Shown: piece by piece, positions 25,799 through 35,111 of the stretch
Layout: every line of letters starts with the position of its first letter
How positions within the stretch are numbered: position 1 is the stretch's first letter
Source of the DNA: JABMRP01 sp964444795
GTDB lineage: Bacteria; Planctomycetota; Planctomycetia; Pirellulales; Thermoguttaceae
Direction: 5' to 3'
Length of the DNA stretch: 39,107 nucleotides
Assembly (NCBI GenBank): GCA_964444795.1
Contig: CAYUIQ010000058.1
Location: forward strand, 1-39,107
The notes under the pieces: generated by a model
Told to the model about the DNA's origin: nothing
Databases searched by the model: none
The model's input: only the letters and a program-made list of their open reading frames with translations
Translations under genes and position numbers: made by a program

Positions 25799-25838
25799 CT
25801 CCATCTCCACGTTTGACTCACCTACAACTGCATAGCTG

Positions 25839-25844
25839 ATTGTA
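25839..25844 (-). promoter_or_regulatory. Candidate -10 box of HTH gene
   Basis: TACAAT on the minus strand, preceded by TGA (an extended -10 arrangement), about 40 bases before the ATG at 25798. No clear -35 box. Confidence 0.4.
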
Positions 25845-25861
25845 TCACGTGCGCGTCGTGC

Positions 25862-25903
25862 ATTCTGCGCACTCTTGCACAAAATGCTGGTCAATTCTGC
25901 GCA
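25862..25903. promoter_or_regulatory. Direct-repeat candidate operator ATTCTGCGCA x2
   Basis: ATTCTGCGCA occurs perfectly at 25862-25871 and 25894-25903. The 32-bp spacing is about three helical turns, so both copies face the same side of DNA. They sit upstream of the HTH gene's -10 and between two divergent genes, as expected for autoregulation. Confidence 0.45.
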
Positions 25904-25939
25904 ACTCGTTGTTCATAATAGATTTACAGAAAGACCAAC

Positions 25940-25967
25940 TTGACACTTCTGATCAAATGCATATCGT
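25940..25967 (+). promoter_or_regulatory. Candidate promoter for 26052 gene
   Basis: TTGACA at 25940-25945, a 16-bp spacer, then TATCGT at 25962-25967. The -35 is perfect; the -10 matches four of six. Confidence 0.4.
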
Positions 25968-26051
25968 AAGAGCGTGTTCCGAATTTGCAGTTGCCGCTGC
26001 AATCGCGCGGATCTTCACCCAAGACAACCCAATTTTGAGGAGGAGATGATC

Positions 26052-27323
26052 ATGCAGAATGGTACTTTCTGGCGAGCCTTGGAGGCTCGGCGCGAGAAGT
26101 TCATTCCCATGACGAACGAGCTGTGTTTCGAGCAGACAAAGGCCCAAACACATCTGCTCGTGGACGAGCGAAGGAACCTAGGATTGGGCATCGTACGAGG
26201 CAAAGGACGGGAGTTCGTCGTCCGCGAAGGGAAACGCAAGTTTGCAGCGGATGAACTCAGAAAGGGTGTGCGGACAACGCACGCCGACGGGGACAGCCAC
26301 TTGGGCATAGCGTGGAACGAGCTAGCCCTTTCCGGCAAGTCCCATGCTTTCATCGGGAACGGGAACTTGCTCAGTAACTCGCACTTCGTTGGCTACCGGA
26401 AGGAGAGCGAAGGGGCGTACCGTCTGTTCGCACTTGGCGGGGAGCCGTTTGCCGAACGGAGCTATTCCTGTCTCGTTGTCTGGAATGACTACCGTGTAAG
26501 CGTTGAGGACTTGGTGTTCCAGGCCCACAACGAGGGCGGCCTTCTGCATGTGGATTGCGTCCACCGAGCCGGGCAAGCCAAGCCGGAGGACCTGCGCGAC
26601 CAGATTCTGTGTGCCACCTACGGGCAACGACTCGTAAGGGCCGGCCAACCAGTCTACCCGGAGGATATGGCTCTGACAGAGGAGTTCTACGATTCGAGGC
26701 ATGTTCTGCTGAACCCATACTATCAGGACAGGTTCGACTTCGGCATGGACCAATTGATGTCAAATCCGAGTCTTTACCGTGCTGCTGCAGCGGGGCAAGT
26801 CGTGAGTTTCGAGACTCGGGTAATGGGGCATCGGCTGAACCTCGATGACCTCCGCATCGCTCTTGCGACTAAAGACTACGTTGAGGGTGAGCCGCAACCA
26901 GGAATCAGAGGTGTGTACCGCATGAGTGCCGACGGTCGCTACGTGGACATGACAATGCACCTCGCACTGTACTCGCACAACACCTTCGGTATTCGACACG
27001 GCAACGTTCACGTCGTCCAATTCCCCGGCCTGTCGAACCGGGCCGGAGTTGCGATTTCGGACATGTCCAAGTACTTGGCGAAGAGAGGGTTCGACGAGGC
27101 TATACTCCTCGACAACGGGGGTGATGTCGTGATGTTTCACGGGTGGGGTGAGCAACAGAGCTTCCCCGGCCCAGACGCGTACGCGACCATTCGGGGGCCC
27201 AGCGAGAGGGATCGGATTGACGAGCTTCGTCTGAATTCGGTGGTCCTGTTCGTGGAAGCAGAGAAGGACGCGCTTCTTGGCCCGTGGAACGATAAGGCAC
27301 AATTTGAGAACTCGCTGCCTTGA
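26052..27323 (+). CDS. Phosphodiester-glycosidase-like protein (C-terminal NAGPA-like domain)
   Basis: The start at ATG 26052 (MQNGTFWRALEARREKF) has AGGAGG at 26038-26043, spacing 8; the in-frame ATG at 26046 is too close to it. The 423-residue product has no signal peptide or membrane segment. The C-terminal third resembles the phosphodiester glycosidase (NAGPA/DUF2233) fold: SHNTFGIRHGNVHVVQF, then GVAISDMSKYLAKRGFDEAI followed by LLDNGGDVVMFHG, matching the pattern of a predicted helix leading to a strand with L-x-L-D-G-G-G. Here the motif is LLDNGGD, so the glycine triplet is altered. The N-terminal 150 residues (GIVRGKGREFVVREGKRKF, GIAWNELALSGKSHAFIGNG) are unassigned but FIGNG and KSHAFI resemble the family's first strands. 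Function is unknown; processing of a sugar-phosphate diester inside the cell is a guess. Divergent partner of the HTH gene. Confidence 0.6.
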   Translation: MQNGTFWRALEARREKFIPMTNELCFEQTKAQTHLLVDERRNLGLGIVRGKGREFVVREGKRKFAADELRKGVRTTHADGDSHLGIAWNELALSGKSHAFIGNGNLLSNSHFVGYRKESEGAYRLFALGGEPFAERSYSCLVVWNDYRVSVEDLVFQAHNEGGLLHVDCVHRAGQAKPEDLRDQILCATYGQRLVRAGQPVYPEDMALTEEFYDSRHVLLNPYYQDRFDFGMDQLMSNPSLYRAAAAGQVVSFETRVMGHRLNLDDLRIALATKDYVEGEPQPGIRGVYRMSADGRYVDMTMHLALYSHNTFGIRHGNVHVVQFPGLSNRAGVAISDMSKYLAKRGFDEAILLDNGGDVVMFHGWGEQQSFPGPDAYATIRGPSERDRIDELRLNSVVLFVEAEKDALLGPWNDKAQFENSLP

Positions 27324-27578
27324 TGACGCTCGGGTGACACCGTGGATGTCGAGAGAAGAGCATCCAATATCCGGCTCCAGCGGAACGGGCACATGCGTGC
27401 GGCCCGGAGACGGGCCGCCCACCTGTCCTCGTCCGCTCTTCTTGCGACGGCTATCCAGCGTAATCACCCTGGCCGACTGCACGAAGTTCGTTTCGACGGC
27501 ACACGCCGCGGCCACGCAGGCTATTCTCAGGAACGTTTCCAATGCCATCCTGCACTTTTGAACTTCACTCGGTCTTGC
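27324..27578. other. Convergent intergenic region
   Basis: No gene recognised. It contains the stem-loop at 27399-27418 and separates the convergent ends of the glycosidase-like gene and the broken esterase. Confidence 0.5.
27399..27418. terminator. Stem-loop with GAGA tetraloop
   Basis: GCGGCCCG (27399-27406), GAGA, CGGGCCGC (27411-27418): an 8-bp perfect stem closed by a GNRA-type tetraloop, 75 bp past the stop at 27323. No T-tract. Candidate transcription end between convergent genes. Confidence 0.45.
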
Positions 27579-29303
27579 CTACTCCTTCTCCACTGCCGCC
27601 TTGAGGGTAGCGGGAGAAAGTTTGGCCTCCTCCATCCACAGGCTGACGTGGCCGTTGGGAGGCACGGGCTTGGCGTAATAGTCGGGATGGGGACCAAAGT
27701 AGGTGGTTTTGCAATTGAAGTGCGTATAGCGAAGGAAGTTGATGACCGCGATCGTCACCTTCCCGCCCTTGAGCTCAGGCAGGATGTCATCGAATACATA
27801 CGCGCCGCGGATGCCGGAGTAGCGGAAGAAGCCGCCGTCGGCCTGGGTGAGCAGCTTTCCGTTGACGTAAATGGCAAAGCCCTCGCCGGAGCGGTCGCAG
27901 CCCGCCCCGCCCAGGATGAGGCGATAGGCATGCCCCTCTTTGACCGCCGGAATGTCAAAGGTCTGCCGCATCAAGAGCACTTCCTTCTCCCAGAGCGTGG
28001 CCGGTATCTCGCTGCATCCGCAGAGAGGCCCGTTGCAACTGGGACGCCGCCTGTCGAGCTTGTCCCCCATCCGCCCGAAGGGAGCTTTGCCCGACTTCCA
28101 ACCGGCCCCCGCGGGATCGAACTCGGGGGTGAACCAGTTTTCCATCCCGTTGGGCAACGTGATCTCGCGGTAGCGGTTGCTCTTCTCCAGTTCCTGCTTC
28201 TCTGGTGGATCGAAACTGAAATAGGACCAGGTAGCATTGCGAGTCTCCGGGCCGAAGGGCTTCCACCCGTAACCCGAAACTCCGGCCATATCGTAGTAGT
28301 CGATCAGGGTGTCGAGTTGACTGCGAATATCGAGCGGCATTTTCGCGGGCTTCTTGCCCGTCACAATCGCCTTGAGCGAGCCGCGGCTCTCGGGGGCGAA
28401 GGCGGACTCCAGGAAAGCGGGAACCATCTCTTCCATGATGATCGGTTTGAGCGCCTGTCCCATCTCCCGGTAGTACTCGGGGGCGTAGTGGGGACCTCGC
28501 TTGTTGAAATTGCCCGTTACGGCATCCGAAAAGACCGTCTCGACGTCCGGGTTCTGCTCCGGCCTGGCCGGGATCGTCAGCCGCTCCGCCGTGCCGCCGA
28601 GCAGCCCCACCATGGCGCGCCCGAGGGCGTCACCGGTGAGAACATAGGTCTCCGCATTGTGATTGTAGTGGTAGCCCGTGCCGGTGGGAGATTCTCCCCG
28701 GCAGCGCCAGAACCCACGGGTGTCCACGCTGGCCACTTTGCCGGCGAATTCAGGATGCTGCTTCGGATCGCCGACAGCCATCTGGGCCTCCCAGGTCATG
28801 AAATGCCCGGGATCCATGTCCATCCCACCAAAGCCGACCGTGGCCACCACGGCCCGCAGCTCCGGAGCTTGGAACTCCTTGCGCAGATCCTGGATCAGGT
28901 TGACGAGATGCTTCTCGTACACGCCCTTGGGAACGTCCTTGTCCTTGTGTCCCTGCCACCAGACAAAACCGACGATCTCGTAGCCTTGCCCCTTGTAGTC
29001 GGGAACGATCTTGTCGATGTTCTTCAGCGTGTTGTGAACGCCCTCGACCATCAGGTCGTACTCCAATCCGCAGAACTTGTTTGCCTTCTCCTCATCGCTC
29101 TTGCCGCTGCTGGGCGGACGGAAATCGAAACTCAGCGCCCGGTTGCCCATGGAAGACTCGATCAGCAGAACCGGTTCGTCATGAAAGGCGCCCATGACGT
29201 AGCCGAAGGGAACTTCGGAGCCGATGAACTTGCCGTTGGAAGTGGTCGAGAGCGGGCCGCCGCTGCCGCCTTCCGAGGAGATGCGGGTCTCCCAGTAGGT
29301 CAC
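27579..29303 (-). pseudogene. SASA/SGNH esterase, C-terminal part after in-frame stop
   Basis: This is the same reading frame as the fragment at 29439-30098, separated only by a TAA at 29439-29441. The intervening codons still encode protein-like sequence (NGGSAAFWLKHIDLRGKG, EGKYPWFADEDGKWTVRND). The GTG at 29303 has no ribosome-binding site, so I do not regard it as a true start. Visible parts: SGNH blocks GSEVPFGYVMG, PVLLIESSMGNRALSFDFRP, YEIVGFVWWQGHKD and GYHYNHNAETYVLTGDALG (catalytic His region), then a 300-residue C-terminal extension with a galactose-binding-like end (KEVLLMRQTFDIP, GEGFAIYVNGKLL). The blocks match the intact paralogue at 37742-38803. Predicted role, if intact: removal of acetyl groups from sugars. 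The opposite strand is open over almost the whole gene, which is a composition artefact. Confidence 0.75.
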
Positions 29304-29438
29304 GTCGTTGCGGACCGTCCACTTGCCATCCTCGTCGGCAAACCAGGGGTACTTGCCTTCCTGAACGAGAGAGGCCAGATCGCCCTTGCCCCGCAGATCG
29401 ATATGCTTGAGCCAGAAGGCGGCGGATCCGCCGTTGAT

Positions 29439-30098
29439 TTAGGTAATGGTGACGGGATAGCGCTTTCCCTGCTGAAGGGGAACCGGGGTTACGACGGCGT
29501 CCTTGCCGGGCTCCTTGCGGTAGACTTCGTTGCCCGCCAGGGAAACCACGGCGTGGGCGCTCTCTTCAAAACCGGCGTGAATTTCGTGGGGTCCACTCAT
29601 GGGAACATCGATAAAGGCCTTCGCCACCACCGTGTGAGGCCCATCGACGGCCGGCAACTGAGCCGCCACGCTGCCCAGGGCGACGGTGGTCTCCCTGATC
29701 GGCTTCATGGCGCTGTAGTCCGTGCCCTCTCTGTAGGCTCCCGGATAGACGGCAACCTTGGCGCCCTTGGGCGCGTCTCTCTCGGCAGTCTGATACACTC
29801 CATGCCCCAGCAGCGCCGAAGGCCCAACCGGCATACGACCGACCTTGATGTTCGGGTCGGCCGAGAGGTAGATGCTCGGGTAGACAGGCTGGGCTCCCTG
29901 AAGGTAACCGAAGCCCACCATATTGGATTGCCCCGCCAGAATGTAAACCTTGACTTTGCCGTCGGACGGCGAGGTTTTGTCGGGCCTCGGCAAGACCGCA
30001 GGCACGTCGGCAGCTATGGCCGAGCTACAAATAAGCGAGGCGCTGAGCATCAGCAGCCATGTCAATTTGTTCCTGTAAACAGGGAAGATTCTTTTCAT
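29439..30098 (-). pseudogene. SASA/SGNH esterase, N-terminal part with nucleophile
   Basis: Starts at ATG 30098 with GGAG nine bases upstream. There is a signal peptide (LTWLLMLSASLICSSAIA, cleaved near ADVPAVLP) and the catalytic-serine block KVYILAGQSNMVGFG (Ser near residue 57). A segment of about 150 residues then follows that is absent from the intact paralogue at 37742-38803; it has PA14-like features (APKGAKVAVYPGAY, GPHTVVAKAFIDVPMSGPHE, IHAGFEESAHAVVSLAGNEV). The frame ends YPVTIT-stop, where the following codons continue naturally as INGGSAAFW. The lost residue is probably tyrosine (TAC to TAA). Alone, this 219-residue product lacks the catalytic His and could not work. A sequencing or assembly error is the main alternative to a real nonsense mutation. 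Confidence 0.75.
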
Positions 30099-30347
30099 TT
30101 TTGTGTTCTCCGGTTCAGTTTCCGATTCGTACTATCTGCTCTGCCATATCCTGATGTTTGCAAATGAACTTTCGTCTTCTGTGTCGATCAAGCCGATCTT
30201 GCCGTTCCACAATCCTACTTAGTATCGCATTTATTACATCCATTTTTTCATTTCAGCCGAATCTTCTTTCTCTAACCCGAGAACCTCCAAGCCATTATGA
30301 ATCAACGCCCGTGCCCCGGATGGCACTGACCCTGGCCCCCGGTTCGT

Positions 30348-31835
30348 TTACCTGACTGGCGATTCGAGTTGTGCGAGTATCGCTTCGGCAATCTGTTTGG
30401 CCAGTTTCGAGTAGACTGTCCCGGGGAAATGGACATCATTACCTTTCTTCCATTCGGCATATCCATCCCACTTGGTAACAACGCTGTGCAGATCGTTGAT
30501 GGGAATGTTGTTCTTCTTCATTACCTTTTCGGCGGCAGCATTATAGATGAGTTCGTCGCCCTCGGGGTTATGGGGAGCACTGGCTGGAATCGGGGTGGTG
30601 CTGGCCCAGATGATCTTGGCGCCATTTGTCTTCAGCAAGGCCACGATTTTGGACAGGTTTTCCGCGTATTTCTCCGACGGGCTATGCCAGGCCCCGTTCC
30701 TGCCGCGAAAAATGTCATTCAGGCCGAAGTTGAAGTGGATCACATCATACTTGGTCTCTGACAGGTGTCTCTCGAAGCGATCGAAGTCGCTCACGCACAT
30801 CATGGCGTTGCCAAAGTTCAAATAGCCGGCTGGTCTGCCCTGCCAAAGGGGTTGCTCTTTGATCCTGTAGCCTGCCACGGCCCCCAACTTGACCATCTCT
30901 GCTTTGCCATCCATGAGTTTGACCAAGGGTTTCGTATAGCCACCGCAGATTGAATCTCCAAAGAACAATACCTTGGGGAGACTGGCCTCCTTCTTGGCGT
31001 GCTTGATGATGAAGGCGGCCATTGCCTCGTCCTCAAAGAAGCCGGTCCAGTAGTTGTGCCCCTGGCCCTTGAATACCGTGACCGTCATCTCTCCACCCAG
31101 GGCCTTGTAGCGTTTCTCCACGAGGAAGGAGTTGTCTCTCGCCGGCACCAGTTTGTCGACGTCCCCCGTATTGTGATAGATCGGCACCTTCGCCTTGGCC
31201 AGCGGAGCCAGGCGGTCGATGGGGTTATGATTCTCGAGTTCCTTGACGAGCTGCTCTTGTGACATCCGATACTTGCCGGCGGCGGATTTCAGCCCCGGGT
31301 AACTCTCCATATTGCAGACCGGATAAATGCCCGCGAGGCAGGCGACCGATTCGGGATGTTCGGCGGCCCAGTTGTACATCTGCAATCCGCCGTAGCTGCG
31401 CGCCATCATGCACGCCTTCTTCGTCAGTCCGCGATTCCGGGTTACTTCTTTGTGAAACGCGGTAAGAGTCGCACGTCCGGCCGGCGTTCCAAAATCGCCC
31501 GCAATATCGATGCCGGCGACAGCCATGCCATTGGCCAGGCACTTGTCAATCATCCACTGCTCAAGTTTTCCAGGCAGGTTGTAGTCGCTAGGAAGATACC
31601 ATAGCCACGGTGTCTTCTGCCCGGGCTTGACGCCCTCGGGCAGGGCCAAGAAGCCGGCATGTCCTGCAACTTGCAGAATTGTGGCATTGACTGGAAGAAC
31701 CTGCTTGCCCCTCTCACTTTTGCTGGTACGGGGAGCCTCCTTCGCCGGCACGACCTCGCCGCCGATAGCAGGTGAAGACGGAAAGATCGCCAGGACCATC
31801 AATGCACTTAACACAAGATGAAATCTACGTGTCAC
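30348..31835 (-). CDS. Fusion of alpha/beta hydrolase and SGNH/GDSL hydrolase, secreted
   Basis: A 495-residue secreted protein with two esterase-type domains. A signal peptide (FHLVLSALMVLAIFPSSPAI) is followed by an alpha/beta-hydrolase domain: the nucleophile elbow ARSYGGLQMYNWA (Ser near residue 147), VPIYHNTGDVDKLVPARDNS with the acid, and GQGHNYW with the His. From about residue 285 comes an SGNH hydrolase: block I FFGDSICGGY, block III NFGLNDIFRG and block V DVHFPG, with the catalytic Ser, Asn and Asp/His all visible. Both triads look complete. The likely role is deacylation of polysaccharide side groups, with two specificities on one chain. It lies about 250 bp upstream of the broken esterase on the same strand and 110 bp downstream of the 992-residue esterase, so the genes may be co-regulated. 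Confidence 0.85.
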   Translation of the reverse strand: MTRRFHLVLSALMVLAIFPSSPAIGGEVVPAKEAPRTSKSERGKQVLPVNATILQVAGHAGFLALPEGVKPGQKTPWLWYLPSDYNLPGKLEQWMIDKCLANGMAVAGIDIAGDFGTPAGRATLTAFHKEVTRNRGLTKKACMMARSYGGLQMYNWAAEHPESVACLAGIYPVCNMESYPGLKSAAGKYRMSQEQLVKELENHNPIDRLAPLAKAKVPIYHNTGDVDKLVPARDNSFLVEKRYKALGGEMTVTVFKGQGHNYWTGFFEDEAMAAFIIKHAKKEASLPKVLFFGDSICGGYTKPLVKLMDGKAEMVKLGAVAGYRIKEQPLWQGRPAGYLNFGNAMMCVSDFDRFERHLSETKYDVIHFNFGLNDIFRGRNGAWHSPSEKYAENLSKIVALLKTNGAKIIWASTTPIPASAPHNPEGDELIYNAAAEKVMKKNNIPINDLHSVVTKWDGYAEWKKGNDVHFPGTVYSKLAKQIAEAILAQLESPVR

Positions 31836-31945
31836 ACTAAGCCTTTCCGCACTTTCGGAGAACTGATGGAATGGTGTATCCGTTCACCAGGCGAAGGGGA
31901 TTGTGGCGACAGCGATCTTCTTCACGTTCCGTTTCATCCCGGTCT

Positions 31946-34924
31946 CTAGTTCTCGCTGACAGTCGTTTCGATCACCTTCGATATTTCGGACCAGTCGTCA
32001 AGTTCCACCGCGGTGCTCTTGCCCTTGATGTCTTTCGGCTGCGTGAGTTTCGGGGCCAGTGTCTTGCTCGGAACGGTGTAGATGAAAGGAACATCCTCCC
32101 CGTCCCGCCAAAGGGTGAATCGGGTCTTGAAGCAGTTGCCCAACGCGGACATCTCCGGGCCGAAGTTGGCGCCACCGTCGTCGGCCACCATCGACTCGCC
32201 CGTGAGGAACAGGACGCCGCGGAGCGCCGCCGGCGTGAAGCAGTGGACATAGACGTTGTATTCGAAGGTCGCCGTCGAATCGCCGACTTGCGGTTTCGGC
32301 GAGGGGTAGCTGCCCCAGTTATCGCCCCACACGCTTCCGTCCGGTATGGCCTTGGCCTCCATCATCGCGGGAGCGTACGCACCCCAGTATTCGCGCCACT
32401 GGGCGATGTAGCGTCGCACGTTGGCGAGGTAATAGGGGTTGTCAAAGTACTGGCTGCCCACCGTCTTGTAGTCTTCCATCAGGCTCGGGGCATCCTTGAG
32501 AAAACTCGGGGCGATCCAGTTCTTGATCGGGATATCCTTCCTGGCCTTCAAGAAGATGATGCCGACCGGACGGCCCGTCTTCGCCGCAATACTGTTGCCG
32601 AGTGCCGCGGCCAGCCCGTCCGCATCCTTCCAGTAGGCGGCCAGCCGGTTGCCCCATTTGCCGTCCGCCCCCATGACTCTCGGGGTCCGCGAGGTGCAAA
32701 TACTGAAGCGGCTGGGATTGTCTCTGCCGTCGCGGTTCGACTGGTTTTCGATCATGCGCACGATCTGCCCCGACGGCTTGACCTCCGGAACCTCGAACTG
32801 GCCGACCGGTGCGACGACACACCAGACGTCGCCGAACACGATGCCCGTGACGACCCGCCGGTGTACCATCTCACCGTCGATGCTGAAATGCACCTTCAGC
32901 GTATGAGGCTTCGGTCCGGCCTTCATCGGCGGCAGGGTGACCTTCCACTCCGCCATCTCCGGCGTCACGTTGATGGTCTTCTTGATGGCGCCGAACTCGA
33001 AGTACACCTTGCAGTCGCCTTCTTCCGGCCCGGGTTGCCACTCCCCGAAGTTCCGGGTGGAACCCCAGATGGTGACCGGCTTGTCGGCCTGGAACACCGC
33101 GTCGTTGCGGAACTGCACGCTCAGCAGCGGCATCTTGCGATATTCGTAGATCTTCCCGACGGTGGCGGGGTCAATGGTCTCGCCGGCGACCTTCAGCTTC
33201 TCTTCCGGCCAGGTTCTGCTGGTGACCATTTCGTTGTCGAAATAAATGAACGGGGTCATCGGCAGCAGCGCCTTGTTGTAGAGGTTGGGCTGGAAACCGA
33301 CTTCACCGGTTGCGTAGGAGACGCCGCGTGGCTTCTTGACCTCGAGCGAGGTGACAATCACCTTATCGCCGTCGATCTTCATGCTCGCCGGATGCCAGAC
33401 GCGGTCCTCGCCGGCCAGGAAGAAGAGCTTCACCTGGTCGTCGCCGCTGGGGATGATCTTGGGATCGGCGTAACCGGTCGAATCCTCTTGACGCGCGACG
33501 GCATTGTAGGCGGTCCCGGCAACCACCAGGCCACCCTCGGCATGGTCGAACTCGACGATCATCTTGTCGCCCTCGACCGTGTACGACTTGAACATCGGGC
33601 CATCGACGACGATCTTCTTGCCATACTGGTTCTTGAGCGCGTGCAGGGCCAGTCGCTGACCGGGCACCGCCTTGGATTGGTAGTGGATGGCGCCAGCGAT
33701 ATCGATCTGCGATGCCATGCCGGTGTGGGGAATGTCGCGGGCCAGCCAGGTTCCCAGGCGCATCTCGGCGGTGCCACCGATGCTGGGCTTGTTGACCTCA
33801 TTGCCGACATGCCGCATTCCGGCACTGTAAAACTGGTGAAAGTAGACCGGTAGCTCAGGCTTGTTCCAGACAATGCGCCAACCGCGCACCAGGCTGTGCA
33901 GATTGTTGTAATAGGGCAGCCCTTCGCCCGTGTTGGCGTATCCCTGGTTCCAGATCGCGCCGCGGATGGCGTAGGGCACCACCGGGCTCAGACGGCCATT
34001 GAACAGCCAACTGGCATCGCGGTTGCTTTTCAGGTTGCCGGGAATCGGGGCGCTGATTTCCTTCGCCTCTTCACCCTTCTTGATCGCGGCTTCGCTCCGT
34101 GCAATCTGGTCTTCCAGTGACTTGTAGAAGGCGCCCCAGGCCTCCTTGTGCTCCGGCGTCGTGGGGTCGGTCCGCAGGCATGTCTGGTGGATCGCCTTGC
34201 TGTACTCATCCTCGGCAGTCGCGAACCCTTCACGCGGCACCCAGGCCTGGATGGCCGTCTGGCTGAAGGAGCAGTTGAGGATGCCGATCGGCACGTTCAG
34301 CTCCTTGTGGAGCTTGTGGGCGAAGGCAAAGGCGATGGCGCTGTAGTCCCCGTAGTTGCCATCCTTCCAGGCGCCGGTCGCCTTCTCGATCGGGTGTAAC
34401 TGGCTGGTCACCGAGGTGACCTGAAATTCCCGGATCGGTGCGACCTTGCCCTCGGTCTCCGCCGACAACTCCGTCGCCAGCTTGGCGCATTTGCTCTTGG
34501 CCACCATCCACTGCATGTTGGACTGGCCGGAAGCCATCCAGACTTCGCCGACGAGGATGTTTTTAAGGGCAACCCTCTTGCCGGTACTTTCGGCGATGAC
34601 CATCTCGGCCGGCTCGAAACTGGCTTTGAGGTCATTCAACTCAACCATCCACTTACCGTCTTTGCCGGCTTTGGCTTTCCGCTTCTGGCCCGCGAACTCG
34701 ACAGTAATCTGCGTGCCCGGTTTGCTCCACCCCCAGACCGGAACCTCCATGCCTCGCTGCAACACCATGTTGTCGCAGAACGGCGATCCCAGTTCGATCG
34801 CCGGCTTAGGCGGTGAATCCGCCCCCGGCACTACTTCGGCAGCATGGGCGAAATGAGCCAAAAAGAACAAGGCGGCCACGAGGACAATGCGGGTAGTGAT
34901 TCGAGTCATGGTTCGTGCTTTCAT
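31946..34924 (-). CDS. Large sialate O-acetylesterase-like protein with duplicated second half
   Basis: A 992-residue secreted protein. The signal peptide is MTRITTRIVLVAALFFLAHF (cleaved after AHA); ATG 34909 is an alternative start. The N-terminal half is a typical SASA enzyme: beta-domain PFCDNMVLQRGMEVPVWGW, then VGEVWMASGQSNMQW with nucleophile Ser near residue 134, IGILNCSFSQTAIQAWVP, YAIRGAIWNQGYANTGEG and DIPHTGMASQIDIAGAIHY (His region). Such enzymes remove acetyl groups from sugars. From about residue 605 the architecture starts again in weaker form: LLSVQFRNDAVFQADKPVTIWG, then VTGIVFGDVWCVVAPVGQFE in place of VGEVWMASGQSNMQW, so the serine motif is gone. Typical relatives are about half this length. 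The second half is probably a binding or structural pseudo-enzyme. The 35112-37619 gene lies 187 bp upstream. Confidence 0.85.
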   Translation of the reverse strand: MKARTMTRITTRIVLVAALFFLAHFAHAAEVVPGADSPPKPAIELGSPFCDNMVLQRGMEVPVWGWSKPGTQITVEFAGQKRKAKAGKDGKWMVELNDLKASFEPAEMVIAESTGKRVALKNILVGEVWMASGQSNMQWMVAKSKCAKLATELSAETEGKVAPIREFQVTSVTSQLHPIEKATGAWKDGNYGDYSAIAFAFAHKLHKELNVPIGILNCSFSQTAIQAWVPREGFATAEDEYSKAIHQTCLRTDPTTPEHKEAWGAFYKSLEDQIARSEAAIKKGEEAKEISAPIPGNLKSNRDASWLFNGRLSPVVPYAIRGAIWNQGYANTGEGLPYYNNLHSLVRGWRIVWNKPELPVYFHQFYSAGMRHVGNEVNKPSIGGTAEMRLGTWLARDIPHTGMASQIDIAGAIHYQSKAVPGQRLALHALKNQYGKKIVVDGPMFKSYTVEGDKMIVEFDHAEGGLVVAGTAYNAVARQEDSTGYADPKIIPSGDDQVKLFFLAGEDRVWHPASMKIDGDKVIVTSLEVKKPRGVSYATGEVGFQPNLYNKALLPMTPFIYFDNEMVTSRTWPEEKLKVAGETIDPATVGKIYEYRKMPLLSVQFRNDAVFQADKPVTIWGSTRNFGEWQPGPEEGDCKVYFEFGAIKKTINVTPEMAEWKVTLPPMKAGPKPHTLKVHFSIDGEMVHRRVVTGIVFGDVWCVVAPVGQFEVPEVKPSGQIVRMIENQSNRDGRDNPSRFSICTSRTPRVMGADGKWGNRLAAYWKDADGLAAALGNSIAAKTGRPVGIIFLKARKDIPIKNWIAPSFLKDAPSLMEDYKTVGSQYFDNPYYLANVRRYIAQWREYWGAYAPAMMEAKAIPDGSVWGDNWGSYPSPKPQVGDSTATFEYNVYVHCFTPAALRGVLFLTGESMVADDGGANFGPEMSALGNCFKTRFTLWRDGEDVPFIYTVPSKTLAPKLTQPKDIKGKSTAVELDDWSEISKVIETTVSEN

Positions 34925-35111
34925 AGGAGTTAATAGGGACTTCCGGGGGGGTAGTCTTTCGAAGGTTGCCGGTTATGGCTGCTGAGTCAACAGGTTCCCT
35001 TTCTTTGCAGTCGCATTCATGCCAGGTGGCAAAGAGCGGACTGAAGATTCTCCAGACCGCTCCGAAGCCATCCTGACATTCCGGCATCCTGACATTCCGC
35101 CACGCGGTATT

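Noticed and set aside
29439..29441. TAA as a recoded or selenocysteine codon
   Set aside because: Selenocysteine uses UGA; no recoding element was seen and tyrosine-to-stop is simpler.
27342..30167. A 941-codon plus-strand open frame opposite the broken esterase
   Set aside because: It mirrors codon structure of the minus-strand gene, has shadow-like composition and no recognisable domain or ribosome-binding site; long antisense frames are common in this GC-rich sequence.
31871..33853. A 660-codon plus-strand open frame
   Set aside because: Antisense shadow of the 992-residue esterase; no domain seen.
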